Assembly: GCA_025363555.1 (NCBI GenBank)
Contig: JANYDQ010000372.1
Location: 1-56,591 of the forward strand
Reading direction: 5' to 3'
Source: Bacteroidota bacterium
GTDB taxonomy: Bacteria; Bacteroidota; Bacteroidia; 2-12-FULL-35-15
DNA length: 56,591 nucleotides
Both the position numbers and the translations under genes were made by a program. Every line of letters starts with the position of its first letter. The stretch's first letter is position 1. The notes under the pieces are model-generated. The model was given only the letters and a program-made list of their open reading frames with translations. It had not been told where the DNA came from and did no database searches. Below, piece by piece: positions 33,104-43,000 of the stretch.

Positions 33104-35161
33104 CTATTCTTTAACCAATTTTACGTATTGAATATGAGAGCCGGAGTTTAATGAACACATATAAATACCGGAAGGCAATATGCTTACATCAATGGTTTCT
33201 GAAGGAGAAATATTGTTTCTGCTCATTATCACTTTTCCTTCAATAGTAGTTATGGTTAAGTTTGCTTTGTCTTTTGTATTCGATGAAAAAGCAAATACAA
33301 CAGTGCCGGAAGCAGGATTAGGATATGTATTAATAACATGAGTTGTTATTCCGTTTCTGGCTATTGAAGTAGTCAGCATTTGAATGGTATCAGAAGCTGT
33401 GTTTGTCAGAACCGCAAGATTGTAATCGAAATAAATGCTTGCCCGGTTATTAATAACTGTTGACTGGGGAAGTGATGGTTTGGTAGTAATTGCATAACTT
33501 ATCCAGCCATTACTTCCTGCAAAATTACTGCTGCTGTCGGGCAACTGAATATTATAAAAATTAAAAGTTGCTATTCCGTTTCCGCTCATCACAAAATTAT
33601 AAGGATGCGATGAACCTGTAATCCGGAACGTCATTGGTTCCACATTTGTATCCAATGTATCCTTCACTGAAATATTAGCTGCTGCTGCATTACCCGTATT
33701 CTGGAAATGAATGGTATAGTTTAATTCTGTATTATTAGGAATCATACCGGCAGGTTCCACCGACTTTTCGTTAGGGTCCCAGGCATTGGTAAGCAACTGG
33801 TGTAAATTAATTATATTGTTAGCCGGTACCGTATCGGTTGCCAATGGTTTAATGGTTAAGGTAGAGTTAAGATAATTACCAAGCACAGCCGAAGCAGAAG
33901 GCAACAGGTGAAGATAGATGTATCCTGAACCACCTATTTGTAAATTGGAATAATACCATTTAATAGTTTGACCCGAAACAGAAACAGGAGCAGGAGTGGA
34001 TGAAATGAATGAATACAAGGCATCCATCACAAAAGTAATGGTATCGCTTTCGATGGTAGTACCATTATTATGATAGGAAATGGGCATTGGTTCGGATTGT
34101 CCTGGCTTAGCTCCCCAGTTAGGACAGGCAATGGCTAGCTCATGTACGTTTGGCATCATGTGGAAACCAAAGTTATTGCCTGATGTCGATTGAGTTTGCG
34201 GATGTACACTTAAATTAGCTCCTGTGGTGGACGTCCAATAAGTAGGACCAGCACATGTAAGTGTATAAGTTAGTGTAGAATCGAAAAAATAAAATGCATA
34301 ATTTCCTATTGCATCACTGCTTACATAATAGTTTCCGGGAACAATGTGAACTATCCGGTTTGCAATTCCGGTTTCGCCTCCGTCCAGCGTACCATTGTTA
34401 TTGGCATCATTAAATACTTTACCAGTGATGTATGCAAAGTTTATATTGCCATTGTTAGAAACGTTACCAAAATGAAATGCAAAACCAGAAGGTTGTGTAC
34501 AACTTACACTAACCGGGAAATGCGTGGCGATAGAAGGATACGGATAGGCATTTGCCCAGTTACAGGTAGTGTCGCCAAGTGCTGTATAATCAAGGTTAGT
34601 GGTTCCTCTTAATCCAATCTGGATAGTGTGAATAGTGCTTATATAAGTATTGGCTCCATACACAAAACGAATGCCTCCGGAGTTTTCATACATCCATATC
34701 TGGAAATTCAAATTACCACCGTTGGAATAATAAGAGTAATGCAACCACTGAACCACACACACCCTGTTTGGTGCATTGCCTAAGGTAACGTATTGCAAAC
34801 TGGCCGTATTTCCATTTATATTCATTAAGTCGGCACCGAAAGGTGATATTACATTATTAAAGGAACCATTCAGCGGGTTATAAAAAGTACTCGAAGCATT
34901 ACTTGCCAGTACAATATAACCATTTGTACTTGCCGTAAACGTACTATGGGAAACACCACCATAATTGAAATTGAAACCTATATTCAGGTTTCCGTATTGA
35001 ACATCATCTACACCCGGCATATCTACAGTGGTGCCGGTTATAACATTAAAAGTATCCAGCGAAGCTGTGTAGGGATACGCTGCAACCTGTGCTTTGGCTG
35101 TGGTGGTAAGTAGTAAACCTGCTATTGCTGCAAGTGTTAAGTTAAGTAAGTTTTTTTTCAT
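33104..35161 (-). CDS. T9SS type A cargo protein with DUF7619-like domain
   Basis: The protein has 685 residues. A signal peptide (1-24, LLLTTTAKAQ) is followed by a beta-rich region (about 25-235) and a SdrD B-like or CNA-like stretch (GKVFNDANNNGTLDGGETGIANRIV near 252). A DUF11/DUF7619-like region comes later, WDPNEKSVEPAGMIPNNTELNYTIHFQNTGNAAAANI and INNRASIYFDYNLAVLTN. It ends in a type A sorting domain: INTYPNPASGTVVFAF, ETIDVSILPSGIYMCSL, QYVKLVKE. The T9SS should export and anchor it at the cell surface. It has a promoter upstream and its own terminator, so it is monocistronic. Confidence 0.9.
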   Translation of the reverse strand: MKKNLLNLTLAAIAGLLLTTTAKAQVAAYPYTASLDTFNVITGTTVDMPGVDDVQYGNLNIGFNFNYGGVSHSTFTASTNGYIVLASNASSTFYNPLNGSFNNVISPFGADLMNINGNTASLQYVTLGNAPNRVCVVQWLHYSYYSNGGNLNFQIWMYENSGGIRFVYGANTYISTIHTIQIGLRGTTNLDYTALGDTTCNWANAYPYPSIATHFPVSVSCTQPSGFAFHFGNVSNNGNINFAYITGKVFNDANNNGTLDGGETGIANRIVHIVPGNYYVSSDAIGNYAFYFFDSTLTYTLTCAGPTYWTSTTGANLSVHPQTQSTSGNNFGFHMMPNVHELAIACPNWGAKPGQSEPMPISYHNNGTTIESDTITFVMDALYSFISSTPAPVSVSGQTIKWYYSNLQIGGSGYIYLHLLPSASAVLGNYLNSTLTIKPLATDTVPANNIINLHQLLTNAWDPNEKSVEPAGMIPNNTELNYTIHFQNTGNAAAANISVKDTLDTNVEPMTFRITGSSHPYNFVMSGNGIATFNFYNIQLPDSSSNFAGSNGWISYAITTKPSLPQSTVINNRASIYFDYNLAVLTNTASDTIQMLTTSIARNGITTHVINTYPNPASGTVVFAFSSNTKDKANLTITTIEGKVIMSRNNISPSETIDVSILPSGIYMCSLNSGSHIQYVKLVKE

Positions 35162-35209
35162 GTTTTTTAAATTTAGTTATTATTAAAATTGATTTTATAA
35201 TTCAGATTT

Positions 35210-35241
35210 CAATATTAGGTAAAATAGTTAACAGTAGCAAA
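35210..35241 (-). promoter_or_regulatory. Promoter of the left T9SS type A gene
   Basis: On the minus strand TTTG (35238-35241) is followed after 20 bp by TAATATTG (35210-35217), one base off TAnnTTTG. The start codon is 48 bp downstream. Confidence 0.55.
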
Positions 35242-35601
35242 TAGTGTATTGTTAATTGCTTATTACTACCAATATGCAGTCCAATAAAAAATAAAGTATT
35301 GATCTGTCTTTAACAGGCTCTATGTCATAACATCGTTTTTTACGATAACAAATTCCGGTTTCACACTTAAGACTTGTTGCTGCTTGTTATTTATAGGGAC
35401 GTAAAGAATGATTTATCTTTACTGTTCGAATGTTTTTACTTTGATGACATCATTTATTGCCCTTTGTTTGTCTGTAAATTATTTTGTCGTAAAAATTCTT
35501 TGATTTATCTTCCTTATCCATGAATGCGTGACACCCTACTTTTGTATTTAAAGGTGAAGAAAAAATGATGATTGTCTTTTTCTCATCCATTACATTTTTT
35601 T

Positions 35602-35609
35602 TATCTTTG
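35602..35609 (+). promoter_or_regulatory. -7 element of the right T9SS type A gene
   Basis: TATCTTTG matches TAnnTTTG exactly, 20 bp before ATG 35630. A TTG further upstream is too distant to be the matching -33 element. Confidence 0.5.
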
Positions 35610-35629
35610 TCGCCTAAACTCATATAACA

Positions 35630-37648
35630 ATGAAACAAAATTTACTATTCTTCATCTTCATTATTTTTACGGTAAAAATAATGGTTTGCCAAAACCAACA
35701 AATAGCAAAGGCAACATATCCAACATTTTCTTCGACTGAAATGAATGCTAAACTAAAAGAAGCTTTTCAACAAGAGCAGCAACAAAGCAGGGCAAATGGC
35801 ACTGTTGTGCAACCTTCATTACTATCTCATCGGCTTACAGGCGGCAATGGTTCCTCCTCTCCTGCTGCGGTTATCAAAAAAATGGAAGAGCTAAAGAAAC
35901 TAGATGTATCTAAATTAACCCATACCGCGGGAGGAGCCAAAATATACGATACTGTGTTTGTAGGTGGTGTGGCTCATGATACTTTGAGGATATCAGGAAT
36001 TTATACACATAATGGACCGATAATGGTTTTTAATGATGGGGTGTTGATTATTAAAAATGCGATAGTAAATAACACTGGCGATTTGTTTGTATTTAATTAT
36101 GGGAGGGTGTTGGTAGATTCGTCTCAGGTAACTTTTCCTCAACAATATTTTTATCAGCGCAATGTTATTGCTATTCAGCATGGGTATATCAATTTTCATT
36201 ACAGCACATTTGCTTACAGTGGTATGTCTCACGGTTTGGTGATGGGCGATTCGGCAATTATAGATATGAACCTAGTTCATAATTACGACTGGACCACGGC
36301 AGGCTTATATGGCAGTCCTACCGTAAATATCAGAGGCTCTAATTTGGGCGGAGAATACATATTGGCATATAATGCTACTGCTAATTTTAATAATGTGGAT
36401 AGCTTATTATTGTGGCATATGTTTCCTAATCTTGCGGTTATTAACTATGTATTTCCTCCGGGCGCTGCGGTCTATGGCTATCATTTTAATAATACAGTGG
36501 CGGGTGTTTCGGGTATAAATTATGCTGCCACTGCGGACAGTTGTTACAATGTCTGGTGGGGAATGATGCCTTCTAACGGGTCGGATGTAACCATTTCCAA
36601 TTCCACTATTCGTGCGATTGGTGCGCTCTTCCAGCGGGGCGATTCTGTTTGGGTAAACGGGGTGTACGATAACTCTTCGTACACCAATTATGTGATGCCT
36701 GTAGCCGACCGGAATTTACACCTTATAAATAGTGGTGTACAAACCTGGAGTTTTTATTTATCTGATTCATCGAAAGTAAAAATAACAAATTGTACGCTGG
36801 GAGAAGTGGGAACACAGCAGCGTTCCAGCGTGGGTGCCAGCCAAACCCTGGTAGATGGCAGCGGTGGATATTTCTGGGCATCAGATACGAGTACCACTTT
36901 TGCGGGCAATTGCACTTCTTATAATACTGTCAGGAGTGAACGGTATGGGATTTTTGTGTATGCTTATGGCAATATTCCTTTCACAGGTCCCACTTCTATT
37001 GGGCATAGTGTGATGGTAAGTGTTCAAAACACAATGGCTGCCGACCCGGTACCTTATGACGGCAGCATTTGCTGGATGGAAAACATTGCTACACCTGCTG
37101 CTGCACATGCCGATTCGGTGATAGCTGTTACCGGCTCCGCATGGATTGACCAGGGACCTAATGGCAGTTGGTTCGACTGGATGAGTTACAGCTTGTCGTA
37201 CCAGTTGATTGGCAATACAGGCTGGATTTATATTGTTTCCGATTCTGTCACCGAAATAAGACATAACACTCTTGCAAATTGGAATACAACAGGACTTGCG
37301 GCAGGTACTTATATTTTAAGACTCGTAAACAAAAGTACACTTGGCGATACGGTAGAAGATTTTAAAGCAGTTACCATTCTTCCTGCGGCTACTGTTTTGG
37401 TAAATGAGAATGCTGATTTTAAAGTAAGTTGTTACCCCAACCCGGCAACGGATGTATTGAATGTGGAAAGCAACACCTACCCAGTATCGGGCATCAGAAT
37501 TTATAATGTATTGGGCGAAATAGTTTATGAGTCCGCTGCCAAATTAAATAAAACCATGATTGATATTCATACCCTGGACAAAGGTATTTACAGCATTGAA
37601 TTTACGGCAAACCAAAAAATATGCCTAACCCGTTTGGTGAAAGAGTAA
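35630..37648 (+). CDS. T9SS type A cargo protein with repetitive beta-helix-like body
   Basis: The protein has 672 residues. A signal peptide (1-20, FFIFIIFTVKIMVCQ) is followed by a mature part with short regular beta-strand repeats between about 110 and 440: INFHYSTFAYSGMSHGLVMGDSAII, TVNIRGSNLGGEYI, VTISNSTIRAIGALFQRGDSVWV, VKITNCTLGEVGTQQRSS. Their N/S-rich turns suggest a right-handed beta-helix such as that of pectate lyases. No catalytic motif is evident, so an enzyme function cannot be claimed. The C-terminal 75 residues are a type A sorting domain (CYPNPATDVLNVES, GIRIYNVLGEIVYES, LDKGIYSIEF, TRLVKE). It is divergent from another cargo gene. Confidence 0.85.
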   Translation: MKQNLLFFIFIIFTVKIMVCQNQQIAKATYPTFSSTEMNAKLKEAFQQEQQQSRANGTVVQPSLLSHRLTGGNGSSSPAAVIKKMEELKKLDVSKLTHTAGGAKIYDTVFVGGVAHDTLRISGIYTHNGPIMVFNDGVLIIKNAIVNNTGDLFVFNYGRVLVDSSQVTFPQQYFYQRNVIAIQHGYINFHYSTFAYSGMSHGLVMGDSAIIDMNLVHNYDWTTAGLYGSPTVNIRGSNLGGEYILAYNATANFNNVDSLLLWHMFPNLAVINYVFPPGAAVYGYHFNNTVAGVSGINYAATADSCYNVWWGMMPSNGSDVTISNSTIRAIGALFQRGDSVWVNGVYDNSSYTNYVMPVADRNLHLINSGVQTWSFYLSDSSKVKITNCTLGEVGTQQRSSVGASQTLVDGSGGYFWASDTSTTFAGNCTSYNTVRSERYGIFVYAYGNIPFTGPTSIGHSVMVSVQNTMAADPVPYDGSICWMENIATPAAAHADSVIAVTGSAWIDQGPNGSWFDWMSYSLSYQLIGNTGWIYIVSDSVTEIRHNTLANWNTTGLAAGTYILRLVNKSTLGDTVEDFKAVTILPAATVLVNENADFKVSCYPNPATDVLNVESNTYPVSGIRIYNVLGEIVYESAAKLNKTMIDIHTLDKGIYSIEFTANQKICLTRLVKE

Positions 37649-37763
37649 AGGACAAGATATATAATTATTATTTTGTTCAGTCCTGGAAAATCAATCTTTC
37701 AGACAACTGGCAAGCATCACAACCATCCGGCTAAAGGGATGCAGCTGGCAAAAACAAAGATGT

Positions 37764-38975
37764 ATGAAAAAGATAATTTATTTGTTTACTGCCGAGTATC
37801 CTTTTGGAAAATCTGAAAGCTTTATTGAAAATGAAATTGATGTTCTGGAAAATAAATTTGATACGGTTTTCATTTACCCTTTTGCATCTTCAGGAACAGA
37901 GCAGCGAAGCATTCCCAACAATGGTTTTATTCAGATAACTGATAACACCCGCCCGGGTCTTAATTCTAAAACAATATTTTTAAGAAATTTGTTTTTTATC
38001 TGTTCTGTCCATGCAGGTGAACTTCTTCATTGCTCCAAGCCTTTTTATTACCTGCAAAACATAAGGTATTTTAATTCTTTATTAATTAGAGGAATTTACG
38101 ATGTCGGAAAAATAAAAAAATTGATGAAACATCGTCCCGAAGAAATAATTTTTCATTCGTACTGGATGAACGATTGGGCACTGGCACTGGCAGTTTTAAA
38201 AAAAAAGAAAGAAATCCCTCATTTTGTGTTTCGTTGTGGCGGGTTCGATATTTATGACGAAAGGCACAAAGGCGGATTTTTGCCCTTCCGGTATTTTGTT
38301 TATCAACAATGCGATGCCATTTATCCTAACTCTGCATTTACTTTAAACTATATAAAAGCCAAAAATTGTTTTGCCGAAAAGGTAAAGTTGCAATACCTTG
38401 GAACAAAAGATGAAGGGCTGAATCCTTTTGACCCGAACGCTGAATTTACTATTGTTTCCTGTTCCAATGTATTACCTCTCAAAAGAGTTGATTTAATAGT
38501 GGAGATACTTAAAAACATTGATTTCAAAATATCCTGGATTCATTTCGGAGATGGAAATAGTATGCAGGAAATTAAAGAAAAGGCAGTACATTTACCTGCT
38601 AATATTAATGTTGAATTTAAAGGAAGAGTAACTAACAAAGCAGTGATAGGATTTTATAAAGCCTATTCTGTCAATTTATTTATTACAGTTAGCGAAACCG
38701 AAAGTTTGCCGGTTTCAATCCAGGAAGCCATTAGTTTTGGCATTCCAATATTGGCAACTCATGTGGGCGGTATGGCAGAAATTGTGAATGCACAAACGGG
38801 GTTTCTGATTGATAAAAGAGTGGAAATAAAACAAACTGCAAAGTTGATTACTGATTTTAGAGTAAGCGACAAGAACACGGTTTCATTTAGAAAAGGAGTA
38901 AGAGAATGCTGGCTCGCTCATTTTGATGCAACAAAAATTTATTCTCAATTTTACGATGAACTGATTAATAGTTAA
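37764..38975 (+). CDS. Glycosyltransferase family 4
   Basis: The protein has 403 residues with the two-Rossmann GT-B fold. The C-terminal half has FTIVSCSNVLPLKRVDLIVEIL near residue 231, IHFGDGN, VNVEFKGRVTNKAVIGFYK, and the E-x7-E signature in TVSETESLPVSIQEAISFGIPILATHVGGMAEIV. It transfers a sugar with retention from a nucleotide donor. The start is the first ATG, 115 bp after the T9SS gene. It is the first of twelve co-directional genes of the large polysaccharide locus, with the MBOAT gene 8 bp downstream. Confidence 0.92.
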   Translation: MKKIIYLFTAEYPFGKSESFIENEIDVLENKFDTVFIYPFASSGTEQRSIPNNGFIQITDNTRPGLNSKTIFLRNLFFICSVHAGELLHCSKPFYYLQNIRYFNSLLIRGIYDVGKIKKLMKHRPEEIIFHSYWMNDWALALAVLKKKKEIPHFVFRCGGFDIYDERHKGGFLPFRYFVYQQCDAIYPNSAFTLNYIKAKNCFAEKVKLQYLGTKDEGLNPFDPNAEFTIVSCSNVLPLKRVDLIVEILKNIDFKISWIHFGDGNSMQEIKEKAVHLPANINVEFKGRVTNKAVIGFYKAYSVNLFITVSETESLPVSIQEAISFGIPILATHVGGMAEIVNAQTGFLIDKRVEIKQTAKLITDFRVSDKNTVSFRKGVRECWLAHFDATKIYSQFYDELINS

Positions 38976-38983
38976 AAACTATC

Positions 38984-40441
38984 ATGTTATTTAATTCTTT
39001 TAGTTTTCTTGTTTTTTTTCCCCTGGTAACGGTAATCTATTTTTTATCACCTTACCGATTTCGATGGTTATTTTTGTTGCTTGCCAGTTGTGTGTTTTAC
39101 ATGGCATTTATTCCTTATTATATACTTATCCTTGGTTTCACTATTGTTATAGATTATTATGCAGGGATACTTATAGAAAAAGCCAAAGAAGGCAACAAGC
39201 GAAGACAGTTTCTGATAATGAGCCTGGTGGCGAACATTGGAGTGCTGGCAGTTTTCAAATATTACAATTTTTTTATTGACAACCTTGCCGACATTATTGC
39301 GTATTTTGGGTTTACTTCTCCTATTCCTTACTTATCCCTCCTCCTTCCCATTGGGTTGTCGTTCCATACGTTTCAGGCAATGAGTTATACCATTGAAGTG
39401 TACAGGGGCAATCAGCCTGCCGAACGTGATTTTATAAAATACGCTTTGTATGTTTTATTTTTTCCGCAGTTGGTTGCCGGTCCCATAGAGCGACCACAAA
39501 GTTTATTGCCACAGTTTAGTAGGCATTACGATGTTGATTACGATAGAATTGTTGCCGGACTGAAGCAAATGTTGTGGGGTTTTTTCAAAAAAATAGTGAT
39601 AGCCGACCGATTAGCTGCATTGGTAAAACAAGGATATGGCAACATAGATAACCATGATGGGGTTTCGTTATTAATATTTACTTACCTTTTTGCTATCCAG
39701 ATTTATTGCGACTTTTCAGGATACTCTGACATTGCAATAGGTGCTGCTAAAGTATTAGGAATTAATTTAAGAGAAAATTTCCGAACACCTTATTTTGCCA
39801 CTTCTGTAAAAGAATTCTGGGTTAGATGGCACATCTCTCTTTCTACCTGGTTTCGCGATTATTTATACATTCCGCTGGGAGGTAAAAGGGTAGAAAAGGC
39901 ACGATGGTTTATGAACATAATGATTGTGTTTTTAATAAGCGGTTTGTGGCACGGAGCCAACTGGACCTTTATAATATGGGGTGCTTTGCACGGGTTATAT
40001 ATAATACTTGGAAACTTTTTTAATCGCGTGTTGACTCCTGTTATAGTAGATTTTGAAGATGAAAGGAAAATCAGAAGGTTTATTATATCAATTATTAAAG
40101 TTATAATTACCTTCCACCTGGTTGCGTTTGCCTGGATATTTTTTCGTGCTGCCTCTGTAGACGATGCTTTTAATATTATTGTGCGAATATTTACGTTGCA
40201 GGATTTTGATAAGTTTAGTAATTTATCATTATTCAAAATAAGTGACATAACAGGTGTAATGGTAATGCTTGGTTTGCTTATTTTGTTTCTTTGTTCCGAT
40301 TCGTTTATGGATAAAGTACTTAACCGGAAAACAGTAATTAAAAGCAGGTTCCTTAATTTTGCTTTATTTGCAGGCATTTTGGTTTTTATTTTAATTTTCG
40401 GACATTTCTCAGATACTAACTTTATTTACTTTCAATTTTAA
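38984..40441 (+). CDS. MBOAT family O-acyltransferase (AlgI/DltB-like)
   Basis: The protein has 485 residues and about 11-12 transmembrane helices. Family landmarks are FFPQLVAGPIERPQSLLPQF near 162, DFSGYSDIAIGAAKVLGINLRENFRTPYFATSVKEFWVRWHISLSTWFRDYLYIPLGG near 243-301, and SGLWHGANWTFIIWGALHG near 317 with the catalytic histidines. AlgI-type proteins bring an acyl group, usually acetyl, across the inner membrane and hand it to a periplasmic SGNH/AlgJ-type partner. The next gene, with no gap (stop 40439-40441, ATG 40442), encodes just such a partner. Together they would O-acetylate the polysaccharide made at this locus. Confidence 0.93.
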   Translation: MLFNSFSFLVFFPLVTVIYFLSPYRFRWLFLLLASCVFYMAFIPYYILILGFTIVIDYYAGILIEKAKEGNKRRQFLIMSLVANIGVLAVFKYYNFFIDNLADIIAYFGFTSPIPYLSLLLPIGLSFHTFQAMSYTIEVYRGNQPAERDFIKYALYVLFFPQLVAGPIERPQSLLPQFSRHYDVDYDRIVAGLKQMLWGFFKKIVIADRLAALVKQGYGNIDNHDGVSLLIFTYLFAIQIYCDFSGYSDIAIGAAKVLGINLRENFRTPYFATSVKEFWVRWHISLSTWFRDYLYIPLGGKRVEKARWFMNIMIVFLISGLWHGANWTFIIWGALHGLYIILGNFFNRVLTPVIVDFEDERKIRRFIISIIKVIITFHLVAFAWIFFRAASVDDAFNIIVRIFTLQDFDKFSNLSLFKISDITGVMVMLGLLILFLCSDSFMDKVLNRKTVIKSRFLNFALFAGILVFILIFGHFSDTNFIYFQF

Positions 40442-41410
40442 ATGAAAACAAAAAAAATTGTGGTTAACGGGTTATTATTTTTAGTGATGTTTTCGCTAAT
40501 ATACTTTCCTGCACTTGTTTTTGTTTGTAAAGTAAACTATAAAGGTAAACCATTAATTTACCGTACATCTGATATTTACACGCTTAAAGGAGGAAACACC
40601 TTTCAGAAATTTAAGGAATTTGATAAAAATATAAAGTATGATATTATCGTTGTTGGGTCGTCCGAAGCTTACAGAGGTTACGACCCCCGGAATTTCAAAA
40701 AGTCGGGGATAACTATTTTTAACCTGGGCACCAGCGCTCAAACTCCTTTGAATTCTTATATAATCTCTAAACAGTACATCACTTCTTCAAACTGTAAACT
40801 AGTGGTGCTGGATGTGTACGATGGGGCTTTTCATAATAATGGTTTCGAATCGTCTTCCGACTTAATTCAAAATCTTTCGTCTGATGTGGCAGCCATTGAA
40901 ATGGCTTCATCTTACAAAAACCCCCAAATAATAAATATGCTTGCTCTGCGATTTGTAAATTCTGGTAGACCCATAATGTACAGGGATTCTCTTTATGTTG
41001 GCAATGGTTTTAGCGAACGAAGAGATACACTTAAATATTCATTGCCTTTTGATGAATACGAAAACAGGTATCTCCCAAATGAAGTACAAATTGACTACCT
41101 GGAAAAATTACTTAACTATTTTAATTCAAATCATATTCCGGTAGTAATGGTGACAGTTCCTTTTCCAAAAGAAAAAATTAAGGAACAACATTTTGTTTAT
41201 AAAAAAATATTTACTGATTTATCCTCAAAATATAATGTCCCTTACCTTGATTATGCTTTTAATAATTATTTTAATTCGCAAACGCATTTTTACGATTCGC
41301 ATCATCTTAATCAGGCAGGGGTTGACTTGTTTAATAAAATATTTCTGGAAGATTTGAATAAAAGAAATATTTTAAAAAGCCACAACATTAATTTTAAAAT
41401 CGAAAATTAA
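40442..41410 (+). CDS. SGNH-hydrolase-like (AlgJ/DltD-type) O-acetylation partner
   Basis: The protein has 322 residues. One N-terminal transmembrane anchor (about 8-28) is followed by an SGNH-like fold. Block I is IIVVGSSEAYRGYDPRNF, with the candidate nucleophile in GSS. NLGTSAQTPLNSYI gives block II-like residues, and the C-terminal YDSHHLNQAGVDLFNKI provides the D-x-x-H pair. This matches AlgJ/AlgX/DltD-type proteins that finish sugar acetylation in the periplasm. The gene directly follows the MBOAT gene, which is the strongest support. Confidence 0.75.
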   Translation: MKTKKIVVNGLLFLVMFSLIYFPALVFVCKVNYKGKPLIYRTSDIYTLKGGNTFQKFKEFDKNIKYDIIVVGSSEAYRGYDPRNFKKSGITIFNLGTSAQTPLNSYIISKQYITSSNCKLVVLDVYDGAFHNNGFESSSDLIQNLSSDVAAIEMASSYKNPQIINMLALRFVNSGRPIMYRDSLYVGNGFSERRDTLKYSLPFDEYENRYLPNEVQIDYLEKLLNYFNSNHIPVVMVTVPFPKEKIKEQHFVYKKIFTDLSSKYNVPYLDYAFNNYFNSQTHFYDSHHLNQAGVDLFNKIFLEDLNKRNILKSHNINFKIEN

Positions 41411-41415
41411 CTGAA

Positions 41416-42948
41416 TTGAAATCTTCCTACTACTTTAGTTTACTAATTTTTTTAATGGTTATCATCAGGATTTATGCTGTTTTTGAATGGAAACAAAATT
41501 TTTCAAATGATGAAAGTGTAACCTACCTTAGTGCAACCGGCAACCAGGTAAGGTATGCCAACCTGGCTAACCCGGATTCCGCTTACCTCAACAATTTCAC
41601 AAATTCAACCACATGGAAAGACTGTTATGTTTCTAATCCAGACTTTTGTTTTCAGAAAATTGCAGCCGGGCTGGCTCAATACGACATACATCCGCCATTG
41701 TATTTCTGGCTGATGCATCTTTTTGTTCTTTTATTCGGATTACACCTGTACACGGGTTTAATTCTTAATTTAATAATTACCGCTTTCACATTTAGTGCAT
41801 TGTTTAAAATTGCTGATTATATTTTCAAAGATTATACAAAGGCAACAATGGTTTGTGCTTTATGGTTTTTAAGTCCTGCGGTTGTGCAAATGGATTTGGA
41901 GGCCCGACATTATCAATTGTTCGCTCTTTTTTCCGTTCTTTTAAGTTATACTGCTTTAAAAGTGTTGGCTGACAAAAAATTAAGCAATAGAAATATCTTT
42001 TTTATTTCGCTTTATTCTGCTTTAGGCTTGTTAACTCACTATTATTTTACATTTGTTATTGGTGGAATATTTATTTTGTTTTTATTAAGGTGTAGATTTT
42101 CAATGTTGACTAAAATAAGTTTATGCTTTATTGCAGCGTATAGTGTTTTTATTTCTGTTTTCCCTGAATTCATTACTTTTATAAAAAATTATTTACTGTT
42201 AAAAGGAAGTGTGAATCATATACATAAATTCCAATCCCTTATGGACAAAATGAAAACACAACTATATGCCACTCTTGATTTTGGTGCTTATGGTCACCTT
42301 TTGAAATATATTTATTTACTTATTTTATTGTTTCTTGCCTCTACTTTATTGTATAAAATTTATAAAAACAAAAAAAGCCATTTGCTTTTAATTTCAACAC
42401 CCATAAGCAATACTTTGTTTTTATTAACCTGGAATGTGTTGTTTACAGTTATTTTCTACATGAATAATATCAGCCCTAATCAGGCGGTTGGCGAACAATA
42501 TTACTCTTATATCTGGCCCCTGTTTTCTATTCTGATTGTGTATTCAATTCATTTCCTTAAAATACCTTCTTTTATTGTAACTGCATACATTACTATTCTT
42601 TTCTTTTTTTGTTTTTTTTCCATCAAAAACAGTGCTTACCTCAAATGTGAAATCCCTATGAGCTGGTATGCAGAGGCAAATAATGCAGATTTGCTTGTAA
42701 TTGATTCGTATGACAGGTGTTTATTACCCCGAACATTACATTTTATAGATAATAACAAAAATTTGTTTGTAGGAGATGCTAAGAAAATGAAAAAGGTGGA
42801 TTCTTATAATAGAATAGTATTGTTTTACCTAATAAATGAAGATAAAGAAAATCAATATCCTATTTTGCCTGGTTTTAAATTAATTAAAAAGGATAAGTAT
42901 CCGGATTCTCAAAATCATTTTTATTACATGGAGTCGTACCAAAAGTAG
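41416..42948 (+). CDS. GT39-like membrane glycosyltransferase
   Basis: The protein has 510 residues and about 11-13 hydrophobic helices. The first loop has the catalytic acidic pair in FSNDESVTYLSATGN near residue 30. It is followed by DIHPPLYFWLMHLFVLLFG near 93 and LEARHYQLFALFSVLLSYTALKVL. These are the marks of GT39/PMT-like (ArnT-like) transferases that take sugars from a polyprenyl-phosphate donor on the periplasmic face. The GT2 encoded at 8346 could supply such a donor. The frame opens with TTG at 41416, 5 bp after the previous stop; the first ATG is 13 codons later, inside the first helix, so I keep the TTG. Confidence 0.8.
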   Translation: MKSSYYFSLLIFLMVIIRIYAVFEWKQNFSNDESVTYLSATGNQVRYANLANPDSAYLNNFTNSTTWKDCYVSNPDFCFQKIAAGLAQYDIHPPLYFWLMHLFVLLFGLHLYTGLILNLIITAFTFSALFKIADYIFKDYTKATMVCALWFLSPAVVQMDLEARHYQLFALFSVLLSYTALKVLADKKLSNRNIFFISLYSALGLLTHYYFTFVIGGIFILFLLRCRFSMLTKISLCFIAAYSVFISVFPEFITFIKNYLLLKGSVNHIHKFQSLMDKMKTQLYATLDFGAYGHLLKYIYLLILLFLASTLLYKIYKNKKSHLLLISTPISNTLFLLTWNVLFTVIFYMNNISPNQAVGEQYYSYIWPLFSILIVYSIHFLKIPSFIVTAYITILFFFCFFSIKNSAYLKCEIPMSWYAEANNADLLVIDSYDRCLLPRTLHFIDNNKNLFVGDAKKMKKVDSYNRIVLFYLINEDKENQYPILPGFKLIKKDKYPDSQNHFYYMESYQK

Positions 42949-43000
42949 GTAGGTTTAATTTTTTTAGACTATAATAGGCAAATACATTTTTAAAGTGAAT

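Larger units (their letters stand above)
35162..35629. other. Divergent intergenic region of two T9SS cargo genes
   Basis: 468 bp without a convincing gene. It holds the promoter of the left gene near 35210-35241 and that of the right gene near 35602-35609. A further TACTTTTG at 35537-35544 is a possible extra -7 element. A 62-codon minus frame at 35450-35638 overlaps the right-hand start and shows no recognisable motif. I see no RNA gene. Confidence 0.5.

Noticed and set aside
35450-35638. A 62-residue minus-strand ORF in the divergent T9SS intergenic region
   Set aside because: It overlaps the start of a well-supported gene and the promoter elements, and has no recognisable motif.
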